The notes below the pieces were generated by a model, which saw only the letters and a list, made by a program, of their open reading frames with translations, was not told the origin of the DNA and ran no database searches. Positions 1 to 8,373 of a stretch of DNA of 64,000 bases are shown piece after piece. Positions within the stretch are counted from its first letter, which is position 1; the number at the start of each line of letters is the position of its first letter. This stretch comes from JBBDQZ01 sp040905705 (GTDB lineage: Bacteria > Bacteroidota > Rhodothermia > Balneolales > Natronogracilivirgulaceae): the NCBI GenBank assembly GCA_040905705.1, contig JBBDQZ010000029.1:248001-312000 (forward strand), in the 5' to 3' direction. The position numbers and the translations under genes were made by a program.

Positions 1-304
1 CGTAAATGTTACGGTCGGGCAGCAGCTGGAAATCCTGAAAAACAATGCCGAGACTGCGTCGAAGTTCCGGTACTTTGCGGTTTTTCAGGCTGGTGACATC
101 GATGCCAGCTACATGCACCGTACCATCCTCCGGCTGCAAGTCCCGATATATGAGCTTCAGAATAGAGCTTTTTCCCGAACCGGTAGCACCAATCAAATAG
201 ACAAATTCCCCACGCCCAAGCGTGAAATTGACATTCCGGAAGAGAGTTCGGTCGTCAAACCGGACCGATACACCGTTAAATGAAATGACAGGTTCATCAC
301 CCAT
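1..304 (-). CDS. ftsE: FtsE-type cell division ABC ATPase (3' end outside window)
   Basis: The first 101 residues of an ABC ATPase are visible; the rest lies beyond base 1. It opens MGDEPVISFNGVSVRF and has a Walker A motif GATGSGKSS at about residues 38-46 and a Q-loop region ending FQDFQLLPDRN. That Q-loop wording is typical of FtsE, the ATPase that pairs with membrane protein FtsX to control peptidoglycan hydrolases at the divisome. The ATG overlaps the stop of the upstream methyltransferase by 8 bp, so the two are likely cotranscribed. FtsE is preferred over a LolD-type lipoprotein exporter ATPase, but only the N-terminal half can be judged. Confidence 0.8.
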   Translation of the reverse strand, partial: MGDEPVISFNGVSVRFDDRTLFRNVNFTLGRGEFVYLIGATGSGKSSILKLIYRDLQPEDGTVHVAGIDVTSLKNRKVPELRRSLGIVFQDFQLLPDRNIY

Positions 305-1067
305 GAGTCAATACCATGGTTATTCGATCACTGTTGTTGTTGGCCTCGCTCAAATCAAAATCTTCATACGAAGCTGTTATACGTAATTCTGAATCCTGCA
401 AAATATTTCTTATTTCCCTGAAAGACCAGATTTTTTGAAGATGTATTTCTTCAAACTGATCCACCATTCGGCCTGAATCCGGATCATACTCTTTGACAAA
501 AAAATGGTTGGTGTGCAGATACTTTTCACTGTCATAACAACTGGTACGTTTATAATGGATACGCCGGTTGATACTCCGTACCTGATTTAACAGTTCGGCA
601 ATCTTTGGAGAATAATTTGGTGTAGTAAAATCAAACAGAAAAATGCCGCCGGGGTTCATGAGCTTGTGTACGCTGTCAAACAATGCGAGAATTTTATTTT
701 TTTTATGAAGGTAATTGAGACTATCGAATACCAAGTAAATAATATCAAAACGGTGATCCAATGTCAGATGGCACATGTCCTGAACAAGCCAGCGGATCTT
801 GCTGTCTTGCCTTTCTCCTTTCTTCTGCGCGATGCATATCATATCCGGTGAAGCGTCGGTTGCAGTGATGTTGTAATGATCAAGTTGTTCCATTTTTAGT
901 GCCATGGTTCCGGTCCCACAGGCCAGCTCGAGCATGGTTATCCCCCCCGGGTGGTGATATTTAATCAACGAATGGATATAATCGGTCCAGTCATCATAAT
1001 CGACATCCTGCATGATGTCGTCGTAAATTGGGGCAAGCTTTCGGTAAATGGGATTTGAATTAAGCAT
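297..1067 (-). CDS. class I SAM-dependent methyltransferase
   Basis: A Rossmann-fold methyltransferase with the SAM-binding motif LELACGTGT and, just upstream, the LAPIYDDIMQDVDYDDW block found in a family of small uncharacterised methyltransferases. The substrate cannot be told from sequence. The open frame reaches back to 1145, but the family begins near the NPIYRKLAPIYDD segment, so the ATG at 1067 (256 residues) is chosen; the extra 26 residues of the longer form look unlike protein of this family. The 3' end overlaps ftsE by 8 bp. The 136 bp upstream hold no other gene. Confidence 0.8.
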   Translation of the reverse strand: MLNSNPIYRKLAPIYDDIMQDVDYDDWTDYIHSLIKYHHPGGITMLELACGTGTMALKMEQLDHYNITATDASPDMICIAQKKGERQDSKIRWLVQDMCHLTLDHRFDIIYLVFDSLNYLHKKNKILALFDSVHKLMNPGGIFLFDFTTPNYSPKIAELLNQVRSINRRIHYKRTSCYDSEKYLHTNHFFVKEYDPDSGRMVDQFEEIHLQKIWSFREIRNILQDSELRITASYEDFDLSEANNNSDRITMVLTHG

Positions 1068-1281
1068 GGTTTTAACAGTTATAGGACCGTTCAACCGGAT
1101 ATTATACCACCGAACATGATTGTGGAACACACTATTTGACAGCATTCTTGTACATTTCCATAAACCATTCTTGAAAGTTTATATTAAACCTTATATCACA
1201 GTGATAATGAACATGTAATAGGGTGCAAAATATCTATTTATAGTTATAGGGGGCTTAAAATGAAAAATATGCTATTTAAAA

Positions 1282-2454
1282 TCACATGTTCCTGGTTTCT
1301 CCTAATTTAGTTTGATTCTGCACCATGGTAAGGGCAAGCTGAGTTGCGGATCGCATAGAGCCGGGATCTGCGCGATTGGCGCCTGCGATAGCGAAAGCAG
1401 TACCGTGATCCGGAGAAGTACGAACAAAGGGAAGTCCGATTGTTATGTTTACACCATTTTCAAAGCCAGAGTATTTCAGGGGTATAAGTCCCTGATCGTG
1501 ATACATGGCAAATACAAGATCGACTTTAAGATGGTTTTGGTTACCGAAAAAGCCGTCGGCCGGCCAGGGGCCTTCAATATCCAGGCCCTGTTGTTTGAGC
1601 TCCCGGATTGCCGGTTCTATCATTTCAATTTCCTCACTACCTAAAATGCCGCCATCGCCGGCATGGGGGTTCAGGCCCAGTACCGCTATTTTCGGTTGGG
1701 TAATACCAAATCTTTTTATCAGTTCACGATGATATAACATAATCTTTTTTTTGATCAGCAACGAGGTCAAGGCACCTGACACGTCACGCAGGGGGAGGTG
1801 TATGGTTGCCAATCCTATCCGCATGGTGTCGTTCACCAGCATCATTCCAACATCATTGGTGCTGGTGAGCTGGGACAGATATTCGGTGTGTCCAGGCACG
1901 CGATGCCCTGCTTCGTGAATCGCTTTTTTAGAGATGGGTGCGGTAATCATTGCATCAGCCATTCCCGCTACACAAGCTGCTACTGCCGTGAAAACAGCAT
2001 GCATGGCCAGTTTGCCGGCTTCCGAAGAAACCATGCCCGGTCGGATTTTTTCATTGGGGTCACCCACATTGACGAGCAAAACCTGGCCCGGACCGGGTAT
2101 CGGCATGCTCATCCGGGACATTATTTCCCTGCTTTCATCAATGGAAATATGGGTATCAGGAGCGGAAAAATTAAGATTTTTTTCAATAAATCGGTTTCTC
2201 AAGAACTCAGATTCTGCTCCTTTTCCCATAATATGACTTTCCCAGCATACCGAAATATTTGACAATTCTGCGTAGTGGCACATTACTTGATCTGATGCAA
2301 AAAGCAGAATTCCATAATTCAGCTTGTATTGAAGCATTCCGGACAATACCTTAAGAATGACTTCCGGTCCGATCCCATTCATGTCTCCCATCGTTACAGC
2401 CAAAACCGGATGTACCCGTTCTGCATCAACACGTGATGTATATGGCTGATTCAT
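1282..2454 (-). CDS. pdxA: 4-hydroxythreonine-4-phosphate dehydrogenase
   Basis: PdxA oxidises 4-phosphohydroxy-L-threonine; the product then condenses with deoxyxylulose phosphate (PdxJ) to give pyridoxine phosphate in the DXP-dependent vitamin B6 route. The protein of 390 residues begins with VLAVTMGDMNGIGPEVILK after a short extra N terminus. It carries the metal-site histidines in GHTEYLSQL, GLNPHAGDGG and MYHDQGLIPLK, the three hallmark blocks of the family. It is longer than the usual 330 residues because of small insertions. Its ATG overlaps the stop of the upstream GWxTD gene by 4 bp, indicating translational coupling. Confidence 0.93.
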   Translation of the reverse strand: MNQPYTSRVDAERVHPVLAVTMGDMNGIGPEVILKVLSGMLQYKLNYGILLFASDQVMCHYAELSNISVCWESHIMGKGAESEFLRNRFIEKNLNFSAPDTHISIDESREIMSRMSMPIPGPGQVLLVNVGDPNEKIRPGMVSSEAGKLAMHAVFTAVAACVAGMADAMITAPISKKAIHEAGHRVPGHTEYLSQLTSTNDVGMMLVNDTMRIGLATIHLPLRDVSGALTSLLIKKKIMLYHRELIKRFGITQPKIAVLGLNPHAGDGGILGSEEIEMIEPAIRELKQQGLDIEGPWPADGFFGNQNHLKVDLVFAMYHDQGLIPLKYSGFENGVNITIGLPFVRTSPDHGTAFAIAGANRADPGSMRSATQLALTMVQNQTKLGETRNM

Positions 2455-3935
2455 CTTCTTTCAACAAGCTGATAGTCACCGAAACCTGTAGTTGCTTCAA
2501 AGACAAATGTGTGCCCGTCGTAATGCCAGATTTCTCTTGCCGGCTGGTTGGGTGGAAAATTGCGCTCTCTTCGAACAGGTTCACCATGTCTGATGTACAC
2601 CTTGCCAAGATCCGATTCATAACCGGGTGTTTGAGGAGTAGTGAAATGTTCAAACGCATAGTCGATGCGACGATAGTATTCGACCATCAATTCGTTATAC
2701 TCGCTATCCGGGCTCGGATCTCTGCCGGCCCAAAACTCACGGAACTGTTGTTCTTTTTCCCGTCGATTGCCACTCTGTAATGAGCGAACTCTCTCGCTAT
2801 CCAAAATAAAACGCAACATATTGATGGCGACATCGATATTTAACAGACTTATCGGCATATCAAGCCAGAGGCTCTGATAGGTTCTGCTTGCGATTATCTT
2901 CTCATCCTCATCCATCTTTTTTCTCAGACGGATCCTGTACCAGGCATTTTCAAACTTGCTGTTTGGAATATGAAGTATATAGAATTGGCCGCGTGAGGCG
3001 TTTGATGAGTGCAAATTAAAATGGGGACGATGGTCTTTCTGGGAAATTTCCGGAAGGAACCCCGAAATCAATTGCTCTTTGTCAATACTGTGCTCAAATG
3101 CAAGGTCGAGCACAGACGTATCTCGATGTTGTATTTGCAACTTGTGAATTTCCAATGCGTAATCTGCTTCGTCATGGATTTCGGGGAACCAGATGGCCAA
3201 TTGGTGATCACGTCCGTAAAAGACATTGTGTCCCATGTTCATCAGGGGTGTTGAATCTGAAGATGGCAGCTCTGATTGATTATCCAGAAAGTAGAAATAG
3301 GCAATGTCAGTATTTGAAGTATCAACAACGCGCAATTGAGGAGATCGCCCTCTTCGTGTTTGATTGTCCGAAGCTACCATATATTCAATAGAATATACAC
3401 CGGGGAAAAGATCTGTTTTGATCAGGTTCTGAACGAATGAGCTGGCCGACTGGGTCTGTTCATATGTTTCAGTGTAGATGGTATCTCTCCAGGAAGACGA
3501 TGCTACTACTTCACTATTCCCGGACGGGGGCCATGTATCCTGCGATGACAGGGATTCTCTTGATTGCCATGCACCCCGGGGCCGTTTTGACTCCTGAAGC
3601 CGTTCATCTTCCCGGCTGTCGGCTTTCCGGACTGTGAGTCGTAAGGTAGGTTCCGCATAGAATGATCGCTGCTCCTTAGTGATATGGTTTCCCTGATAGC
3701 GACGGAAAAAAAGGAAATTGTTTTCCAGTCGGAATATTGATACCAGGGTCAATTGTGATGGTTCCGCATTTGGGATGACAAGGTGTTCCAGAAAGACATT
3801 TGATTGACGATCCCGCATACGGAGTGATTCGTATGAAATACGTTGTGCAAGAGCACCGGCAGCGGAAAGCATAAACAATAATGCTGTAATAAGACCGAAA
3901 AGTGTCGAATACGTTGAGTTTTTTGAATGTGACAT
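2451..3935 (-). CDS. GWxTD domain-containing secreted protein
   Basis: A protein of about 494 residues with an N-terminal signal peptide (hydrophobic LFGLITALLFMLSAAGALA followed by Q). The C-terminal quarter holds a GWxTD-type domain: FREFWAGRDPSPDSEYNEL, then YYRRIDYAFEHF and GKVYIRHGEPVRRE. This domain is common in Acidobacteriota and the Bacteroidota/Rhodothermota group; its function is not known. The central part looks beta-rich and has no recognised domain. The frame reaches 3965, but the ATG at 3935 puts the signal peptide right at the start and is preferred. It is the first gene of a pair with pdxA (4-bp overlap). Confidence 0.75.
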   Translation of the reverse strand: MSHSKNSTYSTLFGLITALLFMLSAAGALAQRISYESLRMRDRQSNVFLEHLVIPNAEPSQLTLVSIFRLENNFLFFRRYQGNHITKEQRSFYAEPTLRLTVRKADSREDERLQESKRPRGAWQSRESLSSQDTWPPSGNSEVVASSSWRDTIYTETYEQTQSASSFVQNLIKTDLFPGVYSIEYMVASDNQTRRGRSPQLRVVDTSNTDIAYFYFLDNQSELPSSDSTPLMNMGHNVFYGRDHQLAIWFPEIHDEADYALEIHKLQIQHRDTSVLDLAFEHSIDKEQLISGFLPEISQKDHRPHFNLHSSNASRGQFYILHIPNSKFENAWYRIRLRKKMDEDEKIIASRTYQSLWLDMPISLLNIDVAINMLRFILDSERVRSLQSGNRREKEQQFREFWAGRDPSPDSEYNELMVEYYRRIDYAFEHFTTPQTPGYESDLGKVYIRHGEPVRRERNFPPNQPAREIWHYDGHTFVFEATTGFGDYQLVERR

Positions 3936-4049
3936 TAAGGGCAGTTGTATTGGCATTATTTGCAATCGACCAGCTGTATATTCAGCGGATTTATCTAATG
4001 GTTACGCCTGGAATGATCAAAAATTATATAATCTCATGATAAGCGGTCT

Positions 4050-4670
4050 TCAGGGAATAGATCTTTTTTTTGAGGTGCTCTGATCTTTGACTTCTTGTTC
4101 TTCCTCCGGATTGTGATGCATAATAAATACTTCCTTCCGGCCTGTGCTTCTTTCATTCCGGTAGTTATCACTATCAGGAGAAAGATCCGATTTAAGGTCG
4201 CTGGTTAACGGAGCATCAGGCCTTGGACGGGCTTTATCCTGATGGTGATTTGGATGAGTACAGTAGTGCGTATGACGGTTGTTGTTGAATACGGTCCATG
4301 CCAAAATAAATACACCTGCAAAAGTAAACCCTACACGCAGCCAGGCTGCAGCTGGTATGTTACCTTGTATCAGCGCATCATGGCTTACATGCAGAAGGAA
4401 CTGGCTGAATACGATCAGAATAATACTGAATGTATAAAAACCGAGCAATCGATAGTCTTTGTGTCGTAACCATGTGGGTATGAAACCGACAAGGCTCATA
4501 GGAATGACTGATAGAACAATGAATTGTTCTATGGTTTCGGAAAAAAACATTGAGACAGCAGGAAGGGTAATCAAAATAACAGGTGTGGCCAGACAGTGGA
4601 CAACACAGATCGATGACAATACAATACTTAATTTGCCCGAAAGATTATATGATTGTTTAATATGATTCAT
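4050..4670 (-). CDS. MerC-domain membrane protein with His-rich tail
   Basis: Four hydrophobic segments fill the first 125 residues, with the MerC signature CVVHCLATP in the first. MerC proteins were first described as mercury uptake proteins, but in this group of bacteria they are commonly found beside Fur-family regulators and probably handle another metal. After the membrane part comes a tail of about 80 residues beginning with a metal-ligand-rich stretch (HTHYCTHPNHH) and then charged, probably disordered sequence. The gene lies 15 bp downstream of a Fur-family gene on the same strand, so it probably belongs to that regulator's own operon. Confidence 0.8.
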   Translation of the reverse strand: MNHIKQSYNLSGKLSIVLSSICVVHCLATPVILITLPAVSMFFSETIEQFIVLSVIPMSLVGFIPTWLRHKDYRLLGFYTFSIILIVFSQFLLHVSHDALIQGNIPAAAWLRVGFTFAGVFILAWTVFNNNRHTHYCTHPNHHQDKARPRPDAPLTSDLKSDLSPDSDNYRNERSTGRKEVFIMHHNPEEEQEVKDQSTSKKRSIP

Positions 4671-4685
4671 ATACCCGGTTTGAAG

Positions 4686-5120
4686 TTAATTGCAATCCGG
4701 ACAGATTCCATGTAAACGGTATTCATGCGATATGACTACAAAACCATGTATCTCTTCCATTTCCGATATCGTGTTTTCAATCTCTAATGGAAGGCAGTAA
4801 ATTCGTTCACATTGGTTACAAATAAAATGTGCATGATTTTTATTGGTTGCAGATTGTTGGATTTCAGACAGGTGAAGAGCGTATAGCCAGTTCCGTTCTT
4901 CCGTAGCTACTTTGTGTGCAAGACCACGTTCAGTAAAGCTATTGAGTGTACGGTATAAGGTGACTTTATCCAACTTATCGTCATGGATTCGTGCGGTAAT
5001 ATCTGTATGTGAAAGGGCAATCGGAGAATTTTTCAGCACTTCAAGTACTTTGAGGCGTGTATCGGTTACTTTTAATCCGAATCTATGTAGTATTTCTTTA
5101 AGCTCATTTACAGTACTCAT
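4686..5120 (-). CDS. Fur-family metal-responsive repressor (Zur/Fur type)
   Basis: A 144-residue Fur-superfamily protein: an N-terminal winged helix with KVTLYRTLNSFTERGL (recognition helix region) and a C-terminal dimerisation domain. Cysteine pairs CNQC and CPDC form the structural zinc site, and an HAHF segment supplies sensing ligands. Members of this family bind DNA when loaded with Fe, Zn or Mn, or sense peroxide. The metal cannot be assigned from sequence alone; the cotranscribed merC gene and the operator type make zinc (Zur) a reasonable guess. A perfect palindrome lies 22 bp before the start, so autoregulation is likely. Confidence 0.85.
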   Translation of the reverse strand: MSTVNELKEILHRFGLKVTDTRLKVLEVLKNSPIALSHTDITARIHDDKLDKVTLYRTLNSFTERGLAHKVATEERNWLYALHLSEIQQSATNKNHAHFICNQCERIYCLPLEIENTISEMEEIHGFVVISHEYRLHGICPDCN

Positions 5121-5142
5121 AACAATTTAAAAATACAATATA

Positions 5143-5157
5143 TGCAACTAAGTTGCA
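5143..5157. promoter_or_regulatory. 7-1-7 palindrome, likely Fur/Zur-family operator
   Basis: TGCAACT-A-AGTTGCA is a perfect inverted repeat with the 7-1-7 layout typical of Fur-superfamily sites; flanking bases extend it to 9 of 10 matches per arm. It sits between the divergently transcribed Fur-family gene (start at 5120) and the flavoprotein gene at 5313. The position fits autorepression of the regulator-merC pair. Binding is inferred, not shown. Confidence 0.6.
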
Positions 5158-5312
5158 AATTGTAATAATCTAGATTTCTTGCTGTTTTATGAAAAAAATA
5201 ATCTATTTTAGCTGCACTTTATAGATTTGGCGGGCGATCCTTCTCCTCTTATCTTATTACAATTAAAATTACCTGTTCATATAAAAGATGATTAAATCAC
5301 AGGATGCAGTAA

Positions 5313-6350
5313 ATGAAAGTAGGAATTATTGGTGCCGGTATATCCGGTTTAACCGCTGGCCGCATTTTGGCGAAAGCGGGACATGACATTAAGGTTTTTG
5401 AGAAAAATGCAGGATACGGAGGGAGAATAGCCTCCTTTCACCCGGCAAATAATGCGAGCTTTATAGTGGATCACGGTGCATCTTATTTGCATGGAAACTC
5501 CAGAGAGTTTATCGATTTTTTAAAGGAACTGGAGGATCACCAACTTATTACAAAGTGGTCTGATTCACTATCCTTTTTTTCCGACCGTAGATTGTTGACG
5601 GAACACCCTGCCAGGGAACCGGAGCCATATTATATAGCGCCGGAAGGAATGAACAGTATCGGTAAATATCTTGGTCGCCAGCTTGACTTCTATATGTCCG
5701 AAAAAGTGGGAGGATTGACACATATTGGTGGATCACGTATAAATAAAAGTCCCTGGATGATTAATTCATCGACAATAAACGTTTTTGAAGCCGATGCTGT
5801 TATTATTGCAACGCCGGCGATACAAGCCTATGGCCTGGTGGCAGCTTCACAGGACGAATTAGCTCTCCGCAGGATGATCACGGTACTTGATGATATACCA
5901 TACACATCAACGTGGTCGTTTATAGCATCCTATGAGAAGCGTGATTCTGTTGACTGGAAAGGGATCCGTTGTAAACATCCTGTACTCGGCTGGATCTGTA
6001 ACGAAAGCAGTAAGCGGGATACAGAAGATGAGTTACATCTCGTTGCACATACCAGTGATACGTTCACTAAAAAGATAATAAACAGAAACGACCCGGAAAC
6101 GCTTAATGATCAAATTAAACATTCATTGAGCCAAATTCTTGGTTCGTGGGCAGGACGGCCGAAATGGAGTGAGTCTCATTACTGGAAATATCACTTTCCG
6201 AAAAAAAACCTTGATATACCCTACCTTGAATCGGACGATGAACATGCTCCGCTTGCTCTGGTCGGTGACTATTTCCAGGGGTCATCCATGGAAGCAGCAT
6301 ACCTTTCAGGTTTGCGACTTGGAAATTTCTGGGCAGATAAATTTTCCTGA
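5313..6350 (+). CDS. renalase-like FAD/NAD(P)-dependent oxidoreductase
   Basis: A 345-residue flavoprotein of the amine-oxidase/renalase fold. The dinucleotide-binding motif GAGISGLTAGRILAKAGH is at residues 7-24, followed by the acidic ribose-binding residue in VFEKN, the GGRIASF motif and GASYLHG. A C-terminal GDYFQGSSMEAAYLSG block closes the FAD site, as in the family. The substrate is unknown; related bacterial proteins oxidise off-pathway dihydro-nicotinamide isomers or amines. It is transcribed away from the Fur-family gene and stands 18 bp upstream of an ABC exporter gene, with which it may share a transcript. Confidence 0.8.
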   Translation: MKVGIIGAGISGLTAGRILAKAGHDIKVFEKNAGYGGRIASFHPANNASFIVDHGASYLHGNSREFIDFLKELEDHQLITKWSDSLSFFSDRRLLTEHPAREPEPYYIAPEGMNSIGKYLGRQLDFYMSEKVGGLTHIGGSRINKSPWMINSSTINVFEADAVIIATPAIQAYGLVAASQDELALRRMITVLDDIPYTSTWSFIASYEKRDSVDWKGIRCKHPVLGWICNESSKRDTEDELHLVAHTSDTFTKKIINRNDPETLNDQIKHSLSQILGSWAGRPKWSESHYWKYHFPKKNLDIPYLESDDEHAPLALVGDYFQGSSMEAAYLSGLRLGNFWADKFS

Positions 6351-6368
6351 ATCAATTTTGATTGATTT

Positions 6369-8315
6369 GTGAAAGACCTCTTAAAACTCAATCACTATTT
6401 TCTTAAGTACAAGTGGATTCTGGCACTTGGATCCGCTTTGCTGATTGCCTCTAATTTTTTTCTGATCTGGATTCCTATATATATCAGAAAAACAATGGAT
6501 GAAATTGACAGAGTGGGTAATGAAATGGAGATACCCTATGAGAGTGTCTGGGCAATACTTTTTTCAGAGGATATTGGAGGATTGCTGGCCATTAATTCGG
6601 CGATTCTTATCGGTGCTGTTCTGCTTTACGGCATTCTGTTGTTTGCGACCCGCCAGACAATTATTGTGACCTCCCGTAAAATTGAATTCGATTTGAGAAG
6701 TGATACCTATCGTTTTCTTCAAAAGTTGCCTAAAGCCTATTATGACACCAACAAGTCAGGAGATATCTATACACGGAATACGGAGGACATTGTAAGAGTC
6801 AGAGAGTATTTTGGTCCGGCATTTATGTATACGATCAATACCTTGTCGCGTTCAGGGATCGTCATAGCTATTATGATTATGGTTAACCCGCTGCTCACTT
6901 TTTGGGCACTGCTGCCCTTACCCCTACTGGCGTTTATGGCTTATTGGGTCAGTCGATATATCAATCGAAGTTCCAATGAAATACAACAGCAATATGCATT
7001 GCTTGCCGGCAAGGTTCAGGAAGCTTATTCCGGCATCCGTCTGTTCAAGGCTTTTAACAGGGAAGTATACGAGAAGGAGCGCTTTATAAGGGAAAGTGAA
7101 CGCTACCGGAGAAAAAAGCTGCGCCTTGATCTCGTTGAAGCTCTGTTTCATCCAATTCTGTTACTGTTAATAGGGTTGTCCATTGTTCTGGTGGTCTGGC
7201 AGGGCGGGCTTATGGTTATGGAAGGATCAGTGAGTATAGGAAATATTGCAGAGTTTATCATCTATGTAACGTATTTGACGTGGCCGGTTGCGGCGCTTGG
7301 CTATACGCTCAATGTTCTGCAACGTTCGGCGGCTTCTAATTCAAGGTTACAGAAATTGATGCAGGTCCCGGTTGAAGATGATGACAGCCAACAGCATTTA
7401 ACGCAGGATGAAGCCTGGGAGAATTCTGAAAACATGGAAGAAATTGATATTGATAATAAGGATGTGCGACACACTGAAGCAGATGCTGTAGACGTTGCAT
7501 CCAGCAGAATAAGAAAGGCAAAACCCCTTGTATCTAATACTGTTAAAAAAACAGCTGAATTCAAACACGAATTGAAATTCGAAAATATCAGCTTCACTTA
7601 CCCCGGGTCAGAAAATCCGGCTCTTCAGCAGATTCATTTAACAGTGAAAGCAGGGGAACGGATAGGAATCGTGGGGAGAACCGGCTCTGGTAAAACTACA
7701 TTGATGCAATTGATTCCGAGAATATATGACCCTCAGGAGGGACGAATACTGATGGACGGAGTTGATATCCGGAATTTTAATATTTGGTCACTGAGATCGC
7801 TGATAGGGTTTGTGCCCCAGGAAACTTTTCTGTTTTCCGAGTCGATCGGATCAAATATTGCGTTCGGTAAGAGTGATGCAACCATCAGCGAAATACACCA
7901 GGCGGCCACACAGGCAGAAATTCATGAAAATATTTTGGAATTTGAGAAAAAATTTGACACTATATTGGGTGAGCGTGGTGTAACGCTTTCGGGAGGGCAA
8001 AAACAACGAACCAGCATTGCTAGAGCGCTCATTCGAAAACCGTCAATTCTAATTTTGGATGATTCTTTAAGTGCGGTTGATATAAAGACAGAAGAGGCTA
8101 TTATACAACATCTGGACTCCGGGTCCGAAGCGGTCACTATGTTTATTATCTGTCACAGGTTGTCGTCGCTTAAATATGTTGATAAAATATACGTGCTGGA
8201 AGAGGGCCGGATTGTAGAATATGGTACACATAAAGAGTTGATGAACAGAGATGGCTATTTTGCAAACATGTATCGAAAACAATTGATAAAAGAAGAACTG
8301 GAACAGATATCATAA
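6369..8315 (+). CDS. heterodimeric ABC exporter subunit, degenerate ATP site
   Basis: A 648-residue half-exporter with an N-terminal six-helix membrane domain and a C-terminal ATPase domain. Walker A is GRTGSGKTT (about residue 436) and the signature LSGGQ is near residue 540. Walker B reads SILILDDSLSAVD: the catalytic glutamate is replaced by aspartate, the mark of the inactive-site partner in heterodimers such as TM287/288 and BmrCD. An acidic linker of about 70 residues (from about residue 335) separates the two domains and is unusual. The start is GTG, 18 bp after the flavoprotein gene. Its partner is the gene at 9578, not the adjacent one. Confidence 0.88.
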   Translation: MKDLLKLNHYFLKYKWILALGSALLIASNFFLIWIPIYIRKTMDEIDRVGNEMEIPYESVWAILFSEDIGGLLAINSAILIGAVLLYGILLFATRQTIIVTSRKIEFDLRSDTYRFLQKLPKAYYDTNKSGDIYTRNTEDIVRVREYFGPAFMYTINTLSRSGIVIAIMIMVNPLLTFWALLPLPLLAFMAYWVSRYINRSSNEIQQQYALLAGKVQEAYSGIRLFKAFNREVYEKERFIRESERYRRKKLRLDLVEALFHPILLLLIGLSIVLVVWQGGLMVMEGSVSIGNIAEFIIYVTYLTWPVAALGYTLNVLQRSAASNSRLQKLMQVPVEDDDSQQHLTQDEAWENSENMEEIDIDNKDVRHTEADAVDVASSRIRKAKPLVSNTVKKTAEFKHELKFENISFTYPGSENPALQQIHLTVKAGERIGIVGRTGSGKTTLMQLIPRIYDPQEGRILMDGVDIRNFNIWSLRSLIGFVPQETFLFSESIGSNIAFGKSDATISEIHQAATQAEIHENILEFEKKFDTILGERGVTLSGGQKQRTSIARALIRKPSILILDDSLSAVDIKTEEAIIQHLDSGSEAVTMFIICHRLSSLKYVDKIYVLEEGRIVEYGTHKELMNRDGYFANMYRKQLIKEELEQIS

Positions 8316-8373
8316 AGGGTCGTTTTGTTGGAATGCAAAACTCCCGAAAATAAAAATGGAGAGGTTATAACAT

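Noticed and set aside
1312..2262. Plus-strand frames of 75-154 codons opposite pdxA
   Set aside because: Shadows of a well-supported gene.
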